A stretch of DNA of 64,000 bases from Fistularia commersonii (taxonomy: Eukaryota > Chordata > Actinopteri > Syngnathiformes > Fistulariidae): assembly GCA_037954325.1 (NCBI GenBank), contig JBBMNZ010000026.1:3296501-3360500 (forward strand), given 5' to 3'. The position numbers and the translations under genes are program-made. Below are positions 35,618 through 46,384 of the stretch, piece by piece (the stretch's first letter is position 1; every line of letters begins with the position of its first letter). Below the pieces are notes generated by a model. That model was not told the DNA's origin and searched no databases. It saw only the letters and a list, made by a program, of their open reading frames with translations.

Positions 35618-35692
35618 AAATTCTTGTCGAAATCTTCTTGTCTCGGCAGCTGGACTTGAATTTCTTCACTTGATTTCAGACTTCTTCAGTTC
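35618..35692 (-). repeat. dispersed repeat with GTGAAGAAATTCAAG, copy 3
   Basis: ATTCTTGTCGAAATCTTCTT, GTCTCGGCAGCTGGACTTGA and ATTTCTTCACTTGA are the reverse complement of the right half of the 7075 copy. Confidence 0.7.
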
Positions 35693-35740
35693 TAATGGTC
35701 TGTGGTGAGTTAACTGCCAGGGTTTTGGGCAGGTCCAGGT

Positions 35741-36194
35741 CATAGGTGTCAAACTCTAGCCCGCGGGCCAAATTTGGCCCGCACTCTTATTATATTTGGC
35801 CCTTAAAGCCATACCAAATGACTATTAGAGCTGGCCCGCCGGAATAATCTACAGTACATGTTCCGCTAAGAATTTTCTGCTGGTGTTTTGGCACGAAAAT
35901 CACAACAGGACCCATAAACGCCCTCTCCTCTGTTGACAGTAGTCATAGCAACCTTATGCTAATACTGGCACCCTGCTACTTAGGCAGAAAATAGGATTTT
36001 GCATGTGTGCAATATTAAGTTATATATTGTATAGTATTAAGCTATGCTTGTTCCATGTTTAGTTTTTAAGCAAAACTTGTTTGGGTTCATTGTTATATCT
36101 GGAGGAAGATTTTTTTCACTAAATATCAATGTTGGCCTGCAACTATCCCAGTTTTGAATTTTGACCCACTGTGTATTTGAGTTTGACACCCCTG
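35741..36194. mobile_element. hAT MITE with intact 8-bp target duplication
   Basis: The ends CATAGGTGTCAAACTC and GAGTTTGACACCCCTG are inverted repeats of the hAT consensus. GTCCAGGT occurs immediately outside each end (35733-35740 and 36195-36202), which is the diagnostic 8-bp hAT duplication. Subterminal GCGGGCCAAATTTGGCCCGC is a 20-base palindrome. No coding capacity. The intact duplication suggests a younger insertion than the other hAT pieces here. Confidence 0.93.
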
Positions 36195-36202
36195 GTCCAG
36201 GT

Positions 36203-36617
36203 ACTGGTGGCTTGTTTTGTAAATGGTAGAGTTGATCCGCAGAAACTAGGTGTAAGGGAAGGAGGGCAGGGGTTGCTATGCTAAGAGCAATTCAGTGGGA
36301 TTACCTGGATTGGAATGTGAAAAGGTAAAGCTAAACAAAGTCTGTTGGATCACATGGGCCGAGGCTCATGTGCTGGTTCTGGCGGTGAATCTCTTCTGGT
36401 TGTTTGGAGGGTGCAGAAGGTCCTGGTCCGTGGGTGCAAATCCAGCTGGTATTGATCCCAGTACAGCGTTTTACATTTGTGAAACGTTGTGTGAGGATGT
36501 TGCTATTTCCAAATGAACGTCCCTTGTCCTTCAGGTGTAGGTGGACCGCAGAGTCCTGTACTGAAGTGGTGGCTCTCCTGTGTCCAAAAAAAACAATTTG
36601 CAGTTATATTCGGACAC
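36203..36617. other. non-coding unique DNA
   Basis: No gene or repeat recognised. Confidence 0.4.
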
Positions 36618-36762
36618 TCCCTGCAGGTCATTAGAACTGAAGAAGCCTCTCGGATGAGAGCTGAAACGTTTTCAAGTGAAGAAATTCAAGTCCGGGTGCC
36701 AAGAAAAGAAGATCTGGACAAGAATTCACCAGAACCTGGATGACTGAGAACCTCCGCTAAGA
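36618..36762 (+). repeat. dispersed repeat with GTGAAGAAATTCAAG, copy 4
   Basis: GTCATTAGAACTGAAGAAGC, CTCTCGGATGAGAGCTGAAA, CGTTTTCAAGTGAAGAAATT and GGATGACTGAGAACCTCCGC match 7110-7225 in the same orientation. Confidence 0.75.
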
Positions 36763-36949
36763 CAAGATTAAGTAAAGTTGGACTAAACTGACTGTTATAT
36801 GTCAGCAAAGTCAGCTTTATTGTAAAATTCCCGCTTGTACTGGACATGCATAGAAACCAAGATGACATTTCTCACAATCCCACGGTAAATGTAAAGTGCA
36901 CAAGGATACAGACTGATATTTGAGTAGCAGCAGAATTCTTTTTTTTAGG

Positions 36950-37073
36950 GCAAAGATTTTATCATGCGTCTTATAACGCCCTGCGCTTTATGTATGAAAA
37001 TAAACCCGTTCATTGATATTGCGCCTTATAACACGGTGCGCCTTATGGTCTGCAAAATACGGTACATTTGATT
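36950..37073 (-). mobile_element. pogo/Tigger-like MITE end fragment
   Basis: GCGTCTTATAACGCCCTGCG, GCGCCTTATAACACGGTGCG and CCTTATGGTCTGCAAAATAC..GGTA match the right terminus of the element at 44073-44894, including the TACGGTA end. Confidence 0.6.
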
Positions 37074-37559
37074 TTTCTACCAGAGGCTTTCGCCGTCTGC
37101 CAGGATCCACCATTGGAGATTAGCAGTCCGGTGTGTGTGTTTGCAAAAGGGGCATCTTGTTGACAACCGGACGCACTTTTCAAGGGTGTTTGGCGGGTGA
37201 GAGCGAGAAGCGTGGGGGCGGCGGGGGATAATCTGCGAAGCAATGCACGAGCCGCTGCACGGGGATAACATAGTTGCAGCATGTTAAAGCTACAAGTTGA
37301 GAAAATGCAGATTTATGTTCTCTTTCGTGCACACACACACACACACACACACATTTGTTCAGTGAGGCAAACAAGCCTTACCTGGTTCTGCTTCCACTGT
37401 CAGGCACATGCCTGCAAACAACATTTTTGCAGTTTTTGCTCGAAGCTCACCGTATCTTCCTTCCCGCCTCCCTGTTTTTCAGCTTCCCTCATTGTGTACA
37501 CACATTCAGCCGTGCACACACACACACACACACACACACGCATGCACTCACACTCTGCT
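37074..37559. repeat. region with two (AC)n microsatellites
   Basis: CA tracts at about 37329-37352 and 37517-37539, with unique sequence between. Thr/His-rich open frames across them are artefacts. Confidence 0.7.
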
Positions 37560-38182
37560 TGGCTCCAAAGGATCAGAAGCTTATAAACTGGCTGCAGTCA
37601 GCAGTCACTCTCTCTCGCTCTCTCTTTCTCCGGCTCTCTGTGTAGGAAGAGGGAGGAACGATAAATTGCCACGATTGGATGAAACAGAAGTCTCTCCGGA
37701 TCCGGTAAAAGAGTGCTCGGGCACTTCGCCTGGTAAAGAAAAATAGGCACGGTCATCCGTTAGCGGACCCCAAAATAGACAGATTTAGTTTAGCTGAACT
37801 CTTTATCGCGGACTATATTTAGTTTTCCTCGGAGCTTTGTGGGAAAAAGCGAGAGTGCCGTGAGAGACGGAATCCCCTGTCATTTTTTTTTTTTTTTTTT
37901 CTTCCTTGCATCCCACCCTCCCTCTCTGCTTCCTCCATCCCAGCCTCATCTTCTCCTGCGCTCTCGCTCAGCTCTCATCCAGTGTTGCAGAGCAGACAAA
38001 GGCAGCAGTGCTTCTGTTCATCTGCAGACTCCTTCAACAGACAGGGGGGGGGGAGAGGAAAAAAAAAAAAGAAAAGGATTTTAATTTTATTTTTTTCTGC
38101 TTTTATACCCGGACGCTTGTGTGAGGAAGGAGGAAGTACAGGTTTTTTTTTTTTTTTTCCTTTTTTTTTTTTCCAATTTAAA

Positions 38183-38227
38183 ATGCAGAGGATTAAAGGC
38201 GGGGGTGTTTTTTTCCTAAATTTTTGA
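38183..38227 (+). CDS. upstream ORF 1 in the presumed leader (14 codons)
   Basis: An ATG at 38183 opens 14 codons (reading MQRIKGGGVFFLNF) ending in TGA at 38225-38227. It is in a different frame from the main ORF. It matters only if transcription starts upstream of it, which is unproven. No evidence of a functional peptide. Confidence 0.25.
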   Translation: MQRIKGGGVFFLNF

Positions 38228-38273
38228 AGGAAATAATCGGACCCGAGGGAACGCCACTTGATCTGTTTGCTTT

Positions 38274-38312
38274 ATGAAAAATCTGGGCCGCTCGTACCTG
38301 TTGTCGGATTGA
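38274..38312 (+). CDS. upstream ORF 2 in the presumed leader (12 codons)
   Basis: An ATG at 38274 opens 12 codons (MKNLGRSYLLSD) and stops at TGA 38310-38312, only 27 bases before the main start at 38340 and in the same frame. If the leader includes it, initiation here would lower main-ORF translation through inefficient reinitiation over such a short spacer. Inference only. Confidence 0.3.
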   Translation: MKNLGRSYLLSD

Positions 38313-38339
38313 CTTGTGCTGCTGCCGGGGGTGGCGGGC

Positions 38340-38602
38340 ATGGCCCAGCAGGCAGGCATGGGGGTGACCCACCAGGATACGCTGGCGGTGCCACCCATGC
38401 CCAAACACTCCGGCCTGAACGAAGACCTGGTGAAGATCCTGCGGGAGAACCTGCTGCACCCGGAGAGGCCGCGGGGACACCGGCGCTCGCCTTCCTCCAT
38501 CTCCCCCCGCCTTTCTCCCCGCAACTCGCCGCGACTGCTTCGCCGCATGCTGCTCAACAACAACATCCACAAACAGAGGCGCTTCACCGTCGCGCACACA
38601 TG
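38340..38602 (+). CDS. pde4d: pde4d isoform 5, alternative first coding exon
   Basis: This encodes the unique N-terminus of the long cAMP-specific phosphodiesterase isoform PDE4D5. The 87 full codons begin MAQQAGMGVTHQDTLAVP, contain LNEDLVKILRENLL (residues 26-39), SPRNSPRLLRRMLL (59-72) and KQRRFTVAHT (78-87), and end with TG, the first two bases of codon 88 (Cys in mammals). The human unique region is also 88 residues, with the last blocks at the same positions. The start is supported by an in-frame TGA 28 bases upstream and a strong context (G at -3, G at +4). The exon is followed by GTGAGAG. In mammals this region targets the enzyme to RACK1 and beta-arrestin; the motif before LNEDLV differs (human NPW, here HSG). 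UCR1, UCR2 and catalytic exons are outside the window. Confidence 0.96.
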
Positions 38603-38609
38603 GTGAGAG
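38603..38609 (+). other. pde4d: splice donor of pde4d5 exon 1
   Basis: GTGAGAG directly follows ...CACACATG. Splitting codon 88 after TG fits the known junction, in which the next shared exon completes a Cys codon and continues with FDVDNG. That exon is not in the window, so the junction phase is inferred from mammalian PDE4D5. Confidence 0.88.
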
Positions 38610-40470
38610 CCGCGTTCCGGCGGGTTTGCACGAACGTGGGCTTCATTTGCGCTGAAAAGCCGCTGCGTTGACAAGGAAAAAAGGGAAAAGACATTGTTAT
38701 TTTTTTTTTCTCCGCACAACATGTGGTCAGAACTGCCGTACCCTAGACAAACTTCCGAGCCGGGGTGTGTTTGCTCGTCACCGCGTGCCGTTGTTTTTGC
38801 GATAAGCCGCTTGAATAGCCCGAGTTTGTTCACCGTTTGCACTTTCTTATCGCGGGGGAAGGTCGAATCCCCTTTTTTAGGTTATTCTTGCAAAATATCT
38901 TTGCGGCAAAGGCTTACGCACTTTTCATCCACACCCATCTCCAACACACACACATGGATACAGTCACTTTTTCTTCTATTTTTAACCCACTACACCGCCA
39001 CCCGATGTACTTTTTGCCATTTCATGCCGCCGCTCCTATTATGTCTGACACGCTATTAATGTCCGGCATTCGGATCCCGATTGTCTGGTCAGGCGTGCAC
39101 AGAGAGACGTTTCCGTCGTTGCATTTCCTCCTTCCAGCCGTGATCTTCTCCCCTCACCTGCCTGCAGTTTTTGACTATTAATTAGTCTATTCCTGGCTGT
39201 CTATCAGCCTCTGTTGCACTCGCCCACACGTCACCACCCGCCCTTCCATCTCATATCCATTCCCCCAGACGCTCCCCCCCCCCTTTTGGCACCTCTCTCC
39301 TCCTTTGCATTCGTCTCACCTTTAAATCGACGCATCAGTTTTAACTCTCCCCGCATTTATTTTTCTTCGATTTTTTTATTTTTATTTCCCCATTCAGGAT
39401 TTCGGCTGGTGATGCAACCGAGGAAGTCACGAAATCTCTTCGAAGTTCCTCTGCGGTAGCGTTACGCATTCTCCCCTCTTTCCCCGTCGTATTTTTTTAT
39501 TTCTAACGTCCTCACATTTTCTTTTCTCCTCGCCCGCTGTCTCTGAAACCCCGACATTGTGATTCCCCTGCACTCCCTCCTTTCCACTTATCTCTCCTCC
39601 CCACGCCGGCGCTCTAGAACTCATTTTACCACGCTGTTTTCTGCTTGTCTGCATAATTTAGATTTTATGATTAAATGCGGATAGAGAGAACGAGGACGAC
39701 CCACGCTGCGCTTGGTAGTTTGTTTTTAATTCGCGTTATGTAACTTCAGACACTTCCTTGGTTACCCCATGGAGCGATTTCTCAAAGTTCCGCATTGAGA
39801 AACAGAAACGCATCAGTTCTGGAAATTGATTTCCCCCCTTCTTTTTTTTTTTTTGGAGAGGGAATGACGCCGGAACTTGTCATCGGAGCGGCGGGGCCCG
39901 GTTGCAATGGAAGTCCTCACCGTGAGTGAGGCCAGCGAAGGAAATGTGGAAAGATATCATTAGTAGAGAGCATAAGATCCTTTTTTAAGTGTTCATAATT
40001 CATGCAGCTTCAGGTTTGGAGACCTTGAAGCGGCCAATGATCAGTTCCTTTGACTAATCAGTCAAACAAATATATATATCGTGATATATGTGATATATTC
40101 ACGTCACAGGCGGCCCAGTAGAAATATGAAACAGATGCTTGCTTAAATATCCCACAATTTAAAATATGTTGTGACATTAACATGTTTAACGCATCCAACG
40201 TGCTCAACTGAACATGCTAACTGTCACTGTCTGTGCTTTTGCGTGCACAGTCACAAAGAGCCACGTGCTTTAAGAGGTTGCATCCCCTGGCCGGAGAACC
40301 TCACTGCAGCCCGATAAATATTTTAAAGACCATAAAATATAGTGTACAGGAAAGAGTGCTATGAAGGGTTTTTCACATTTTTTTGTGCAACATCCGAAGT
40401 ACCACTGGGGGAGGAGGAGTTGGGGGATTGGGAACTGCATCGTAATATATTATCTTGTACTTTTAGCTGT
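38610..40470 (+). other. pde4d5 first intron, unique part
   Basis: Moderately GC, CpG-containing near the exon and pyrimidine-rich from 39200 to 39640. No further exon could be found; open frames lack domain similarity. Regulatory sequence of the internal promoter may extend into the first few hundred bases. Confidence 0.5.
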
Positions 40471-40890
40471 AACTGCATAACAACAACAACAACAACAACA
40501 ACAACAATAATAAACAATAATAATAATAATTCGAATGATAAGGTAATAATAATAATTATTATTATTGTCATTGTTATTATTATTATTATATTGTTAATAG
40601 TACTACTGCTACTACTACTACTAACAAAAATAATAATAATGATAATAAATAACTACGACTACTACTATTAATAATAATAACAATAATAATAATGATGGGA
40701 ATAATAATAATAATATTTGATATTATATATGTGGAGGCTTGAGGAGGTCTTACATATCACACATATATAACAATAATAATAATTATTATTATTATAATAT
40801 TTATTATTATTATATTGGTAATACTACTACTACTACTTATAGTAATAGTAATAATAATAATAATAATAATGATAATAATGAAAATAATAA
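40471..40890. repeat. compound (CAA)n/(AAT)n/(TAC)n microsatellite cluster
   Basis: (ACA)n at about 40480-40505 changes into (TAA)n, then TTA, TAC/CTA and AAT tracts, interrupted at 40725-40765. Complementary TTA and TAA blocks alternate and could form foldbacks. The Asn/Ile/Tyr-rich frames are artefacts. Confidence 0.92.
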
Positions 40891-40999
40891 TGTCCTTGAG
40901 TCAAATCACCATTTAGCCCTCTGAACCATGCTATCAGAGACGTTGCTAATGAATTATCCCTGTTTACCATTTTAACAAAGGAAGGCTCTTCTACTGTTA

Positions 41000-41250
41000 G
41001 CTTGCAATGACCAGCATTCCAAGTATTAACGGTGCGGTGATCCCAGCAAGAAGGTCCTTGGTTTCAATCTGACAGGGGTCTCCATGTTCTCCATGTAGTC
41101 CAAAAACATGCAGAGGGTTCATGGGGGACCCTAAATGTGAATTAGAGGCTGAATGGTTGTACGTGTCCATACGACATGTGAATGACTGGCGCCCCGTCCA
41201 AGGCAAGCCACTCCTTTGGCCCAATAAGAGCTGTGATCGGCTCCGCCGGT
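41000..41250 (+). repeat. fish dispersed repeat, sense copy
   Basis: AAGAAGGTCCTTGGTTTCAA, GTCTCCATGTTCTCC, TAGTCCAAAAACATGCAGAG, GGCTGAATGGTTGTACGTGT and GACTGGCGCCCCGTCC give the order of the reverse complement of the 18370 repeat plus its downstream part. The 123-codon minus frame here is not a gene. Confidence 0.7.
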
Positions 41251-42191
41251 GTGGATAACGAAGGGATAAATGCGTTATATTTACAAACATTTCATGACAT
41301 TGTAACCCATTGCACGCCTGAACTGCACTTTCAAGAGATGATACCTTTTCTTCTTCTCCCTCGCCCATCTTAACTCATAAATTTCAAGCATCAAAAACCT
41401 GCGCCAGTCCTTGGCGAGTAAATTCAAATGGCGCTTTCCCCGGCTTCCGCTCTCCATTGTTCGCGATTGGTGTTTTGCACCGTTTCGTCCTTCACTTGCA
41501 GATGTCGGGAAAAAAGAAAAGATAAAAAAAAAAAATGATCTAGGTGGATTTTATGCATTTGTTTCCATTTTTTGATGGCACACCAACACCTCCGGTCTCA
41601 GGGTCGTGACAGCCGGGCTGCCAGAAGAGCACCGGCGGATGGAAAGTAATGAGAAAAGCACCAGTAGCACCTAATTACTGTATAACTTATTAGTTCTGCT
41701 CACTAATAATACCTTTCTACCTGTGAAAGTCTCAGCCTGATGGCGCAGGAGATAGGAGGAAATGGTGTTTGTGAGTGTGTGTGTGTGTGTGTGTGCGCGC
41801 GCGCGAAGGGAGGAGAGAGACAATTTATTTGTTAGAAGGTAATTTACTCCAATCATTACTTTATTGTTTTACAGCTGCAGGGGAATCAGAGGGCCACTGC
41901 GTTGTAAATCTGATGACACACGCGGCCCTCGGTGGCTTCGCTCCACACTTCATTAACAAGACAATCCTTCTCCGTGGACCGGTTTCGTCTATTTGCGCCG
42001 CTTTCTCGCGGGCACGACGCGGCGAAATTCGCCCGCAATCCGATTTTCAATTACTCTTGGAAAATTAATTGGCTCCTCCGGCCTGAAGGACTATAAACGG
42101 CGGAAACAATTTGCAAAGAAAGAAAGCTTCTTTTCATAAGTATTGGGATACTACTGCCGTGCATATTTGCAGTAACAAACTGCTTTACGGT

Positions 42192-42227
<36 letters not shown>

Positions 42228-44072
42228 GGGTTCATTTCCAAGGTTTCATCCAACCTAAGTTGTTTTAAGTTCCAGACGGTTACGTTTGTTGACAAAAAGT
42301 GACGGCGTAATGGAATTCGGAAGCGGTAAATATTTGAGCGGGGCTTAATTTGGCTGAGAGGATTTTAAATAGAATTCGATTGTTGCCGGCATTATGACGG
42401 GCTAAGCTACGTAACCCCCAGTAGCTAAAGCATGATGGAATTAACGGGTATCTCGAGAGATGCGCTCAGACGAAAGACTGCATTACATTTCGCCCGAGCT
42501 ATAGAGGGATATTTAGCGTTCGAGCTGTTTATAAAATGGCTGAGCTGAACGCGCCGGCGGCGAAAACAAAGCGGCCTTTTGCGCACGCGGAGCCAAAGGT
42601 GATAGCGGTGATACATGCAAATCACTTTCAAGCTCTCCCATCACGACCACGTACATACAACAACAGTTGCTATGTACATATGACCTTTTCCGTCTACGTA
42701 CAGTCTGGGGAGTGTTACTGACACATTCATTACCAGTGCGCTGCACCTTCTGTCACATGTTTGCACACGGACACGTGACAACGCCATAATGGCTTCCAAA
42801 AGCCACGACATAATGACTTGCGGTGATGTTTGAAGGCGTCGCACGAAGCCCGGCGTGCAAGGCGAAACCCGCAACACGTTGTTTTTTTATCTGTTTTTCG
42901 TTTTAGCAAACGCTCAACAAGGAAAGTTGAAGTGATGTCCGCCCCCTGCTATTCCTCCAACTGACACACACACACACACACACACGCGACTCCAGTTGTG
43001 AGCGCTTCTGTTGAATTTGTTTTAAACTTTCCTCTCACCGTGTTGCACAACAGCGACCGGTGCTGCATTGCAACAGCAGGAGCGTCTCATTATGTAACAG
43101 GAGACGGGGATTTCATTAAAAGGGGGGCGTCGGTGGCTCCGAACGGCCGTGCTGATGCCAGGGCTTTTCCCGAGTGGACCTACCAGATGTTTTTTTTTTT
43201 TTTTTTTAGTCTTTGCCGGCACGATTGGATGGATGGACGACTTGAATATGTCTTTGCAGCGGACGTTAGCGACAGTCTTCCATTTTCTCATATTATTTAT
43301 GCTCGTTTCGTACAGTTAAATCCAGATATATAGCCCAGAATTTCCGCCTTATTGCGATACCTTTTCCAGCTCATCAGCACCGTTTTCTACTCGAGTTTCC
43401 TTCCAGCTCAGCGTTGTATAAGAACGTCGGTGAATCACTGACTCAGCGGGGCTGCACTGTACTGCACCACGCTACGGTTTGGCTACTGCAAAGGTGAATG
43501 CATGCTCTGCAAACCTCCCCAGCTAAAATAAGACACTTTACCAAGAGATTGTACCACGAGGCGGGAATTTCTAATTCTCCGTTCGCGTGTTGATTTTTTT
43601 CATATCTTAAATGAATTTTCTCCATTTTAAAATAACAAAACAAATTTATTTAAACTCACAAAATGGTACATATGGTAGAAACAATTCTACGTACACGCTT
43701 GTGTTTTGCTATTATTTTGTGCGTATTTTCCATAGAAAGTGTCTCATTTCTGTGTTTACCAGCTGCGCGCTTGGGTCCGATGATGATTATTGAAAATATA
43801 AATACACACAATAAGCACAAAGATATTAAACGATGCCACACCAGAGATGGGAACACGAGATATGTACCAGCTACCCTGATGCATTTTTGGCTGGATGCAA
43901 AAGATGTGGCGGCGTCATAAAGCGTATCCCGGTTGCGGGAGTTCGCTTGGTGCAAATTTTGGTTTTCATGACATTTTTGGCGTATTTCAAGGATAAAAGT
44001 TACTCAAATCACACTTTGCATCTTAAAAAAAAATCATATATTGTATCTTTTACAGTCGGGAAAGACTGGTGT
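41251..44072. other. intronic unique DNA with small microsatellites
   Basis: (TG)n followed by GCGCGCGCG at 41775-41806, (GT)n at 42190-42225 and (AC)n at 42964-42986, plus T-run 43189-43208. The CpG-rich blocks at 41890-42090 and 42480-42600 are not recognised repeats. No exon is recognised on either strand. Confidence 0.45.
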
Positions 44073-44894
44073 TACCATATTTTCACAAAAATAAGGCACA
44101 CCGCACCAAAAGGCGCAGTCTCAGTTATGTGTGCCTTTACTGTATTTAACACACACATAAGGCGCACCTGGTTATAAGGCGCGGGTTTTATATACAATCC
44201 CATACTTCCCCCTTTAACGTTCTCATGGTGTCCTCCACTACATCCGCCTTACAACAACAACAACACACACACAAGCATAAAAGTTTGCGTATTTAAAAAT
44301 AGAGCGGGAGCTAAAGTGAGTTTGGTATTCACATTTTTTTACCGGTAATCGTCATTAATCGAACCCATGGAAGTCATCATCCTCCGTTTCTGATTTGAAC
44401 AGCTGCGCTAAATCTCCATCAAAGATGGCTCCTCGGAAATGACGCTGGCTAACACTGTCGTGCCAGCGGACATGTTAGCCAAAACATCTACAATCTATTT
44501 GTAAATTGTGGCGTAACTCGCCCGGCACTGCCTTCCACTCTTAGTGAAACCGTGGTCTCCAAGAAGGCTTTTCGTACCCCGTAGTGCGTATCGCTACCGT
44601 GCTGGTCCACTTCTTCTCCACAGCGTGACTCACCGGGATGTCGAAAGTGAGCGGCACCTCGTCCATGTCGGTGATGTGGCTGGGATGGATGTGTTTGTCG
44701 GCGTTCTTTTCAGGGTTGTTAAAACAACGATGTTCTGCATAAAGCACATACCCGTTCTTTTATATACAATCAACGCCCACACTTCCCCCTATAACGTTCT
44801 CATGGTGTTTTCTACTACGCACACAGGGCGCACCGCACATTTTGAAGAAAATCTAAGACTTTAATGTGCGCCTTATAGTCGTGAAAATACGGTA
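44073..44894 (-). mobile_element. pogo/Tigger-type transposon remnant
   Basis: The termini TACCATATTTTCACAAAAAT and TCGTGAAAATACGGTA are inverted repeats ending in TA. On the minus strand, 44747-44541 reads ITDMDEVPLTFDIPVS and then IRTTGYEKPSW. This matches the (N)MDE.PL.FD and IKTTG.EK blocks of pogo/Tigger (DDE_1) transposases, the first containing a catalytic Asp. Only this piece survives. An internal duplication (CACTTCCCCCTATAACG and TACTTCCCCCTTTAACG blocks at about 44200 and 44778) is visible. Confidence 0.82.
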
Positions 44895-44924
44895 ATCCCG
44901 ATCGTCTTCCAGAGACTTGTTGGG

Positions 44925-45180
44925 AGCATTGTGCGGCGCGGCGGTTAGCTCTTCCTCCTCGCAGCTAGAAGCTCCCTGGTTGGATTCCGACACAGAGGCC
45001 TTTTTTGCCCTTTTGCGTAGAGTCTCTTTCTGCCTGCACGGGTTCAAAACATGGCAGGAGTTTCATCGGAGACCCTGAATTGCCAGCCGGGAATGAATGA
45101 TCTCTATTTGTGACCCTGCGGTCGAGAGGCGACTCCCGACCTTGCCCGGTAACAGCCGGGATAGATAATAAATGAATGAT
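44925..45180 (+). repeat. fish dispersed repeat, sense copy
   Basis: GTGCGGCGCGGCGGTTAGCT, CTCGCAGCTAGAAGC, GGCCTTTTTTGCCC and, later, GGTAACAGCCGGGATAGATA with ATGAATGATTGAATGAAT follow the order of the repeat core and its simple tail. Confidence 0.6.
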
Positions 45181-46384
45181 TGAATGAATCAAAAACTCAA
45201 ACTCTGTTACACCCACGATTTGTTTGAATGCGCATTTAATAAAAACACGTTTTGTTTTTTTTGTTTTTTAAAGTTAGAGTAATGCGCTTGTTGTCGGGGT
45301 GAGTGATTAACAGTTCCTTTTTCCGGCTCGCCCCAGTGGCCCAATTACATGACGCACTTTCCTGCTGTTATAATATTCATTAAAAGGTGAATCATATGAT
45401 ACTAATTTTTGCTCCCAAATACCTTGCCTGCAGCCAGTGTGCTTTTGCCCTCTCGTGACATCTTTTCAGCCCCTTCGTTTGTCAACGTCTTTTTTATTAC
45501 CCATTTCATTTTAAAGGTTTGCGGGATCGTTCGAGTCGTTCCTATAAGGCGGCTGTTGATTGCAGATGACGTCCTGCAGCGCAGCGATGAGGATTCTCCA
45601 TATTATATCCACTCAAACACTCCTCCTCTCCCCACCCGGGAGAATATTTGTGATTTGCATTCCTATGAGCGGTGGAGCAGCGCTGCTTCTGACGCTCAGA
45701 CCCCCGACGCTTGTTTCACTGCACAATTCTGGCGATTTTGCATGCAGCCCTTTGCGTGTGCGCCCGTGGAAAATGTTCACGGACAGACGCGGTTTTATTC
45801 TTTCTCCCTCTCTCTCCCTATTAAAAAATTAGACAAGGCCTTGGTTATATGACTCAGCTTTGACTCTGTATTCTGCACTGGCGCAGCGCCGGCTGAGATG
45901 AATAGGAGAACCAAGACTGCGTGATGAAGGGGGGACTGGAAAAGACAGACAAAAGGGAGTTTTTGTTGTAGATTAACAAAAATGTTTTGGGTTTTTTTTC
46001 CAGCCAGATTTCATCAAATGTAACGTTTCACTTAAGAAAATAAAGAAACTCGGGTTTGCTACCAGCACCATCCGAAACACCGGTGACCGGGCTTAATTTC
46101 TGATGGCCGCAACTAAAATAACCGAAATAGCAAACTATTTATTCAGCAAATCTTGGTCTTCACATCATCAAGAGTCTGTCAAGGAAAGGAATGAAGCTCT
46201 TGTCGAGGCTTATCACATTTATTGATCCTCCTCGGTGATCGGTCGACACGTTCTCACTCCCGATCGGAACCCCTTTCTCGTCATTTCGACTCAACTGGAG
46301 CTTCATTTTTCGACAAAGTATCTATTGTCCGCTGCAGCGTCAGCGACCATATTGTCATTTCGAGCAAGACGTGGAAAATAAGGT
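45181..46384. other. intronic unique DNA
   Basis: AT-rich block 45230-45420 with TTTAATAAAA and CATTAAAAGG is of ordinary unique complexity. The 147-codon plus frame at 45409-45852 has no recognisable domain. No gene called. Confidence 0.4.

Larger units (their letters stand above)
37560..38339 (+). promoter_or_regulatory. pde4d: presumed promoter and 5' leader of pde4d5
   Basis: This is the sequence directly before the isoform-specific first coding exon. It is pyrimidine-rich with T-runs (37879, 38142, 38162), a G-run at 38045 and rising CpG content towards 38280. An inverted CCAAT box (GATTGGAT) is at about 37671 and a weak GACTATATTTAG at about 37811. No transcription start can be fixed by eye. 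An in-frame TGA at 38310-38312 closes the frame upstream of the start codon, and two short upstream ORFs lie in the last 160 bases. The placement is inferred from the exon. Confidence 0.45.

Noticed and set aside
38316..38339. Upstream GTG extension of the pde4d5 reading frame (eight extra codons)
   Set aside because: The ATG at 38340 has a strong context and gives the MAQQ start conserved with human PDE4D5; GTG initiation is unlikely in a vertebrate gene.
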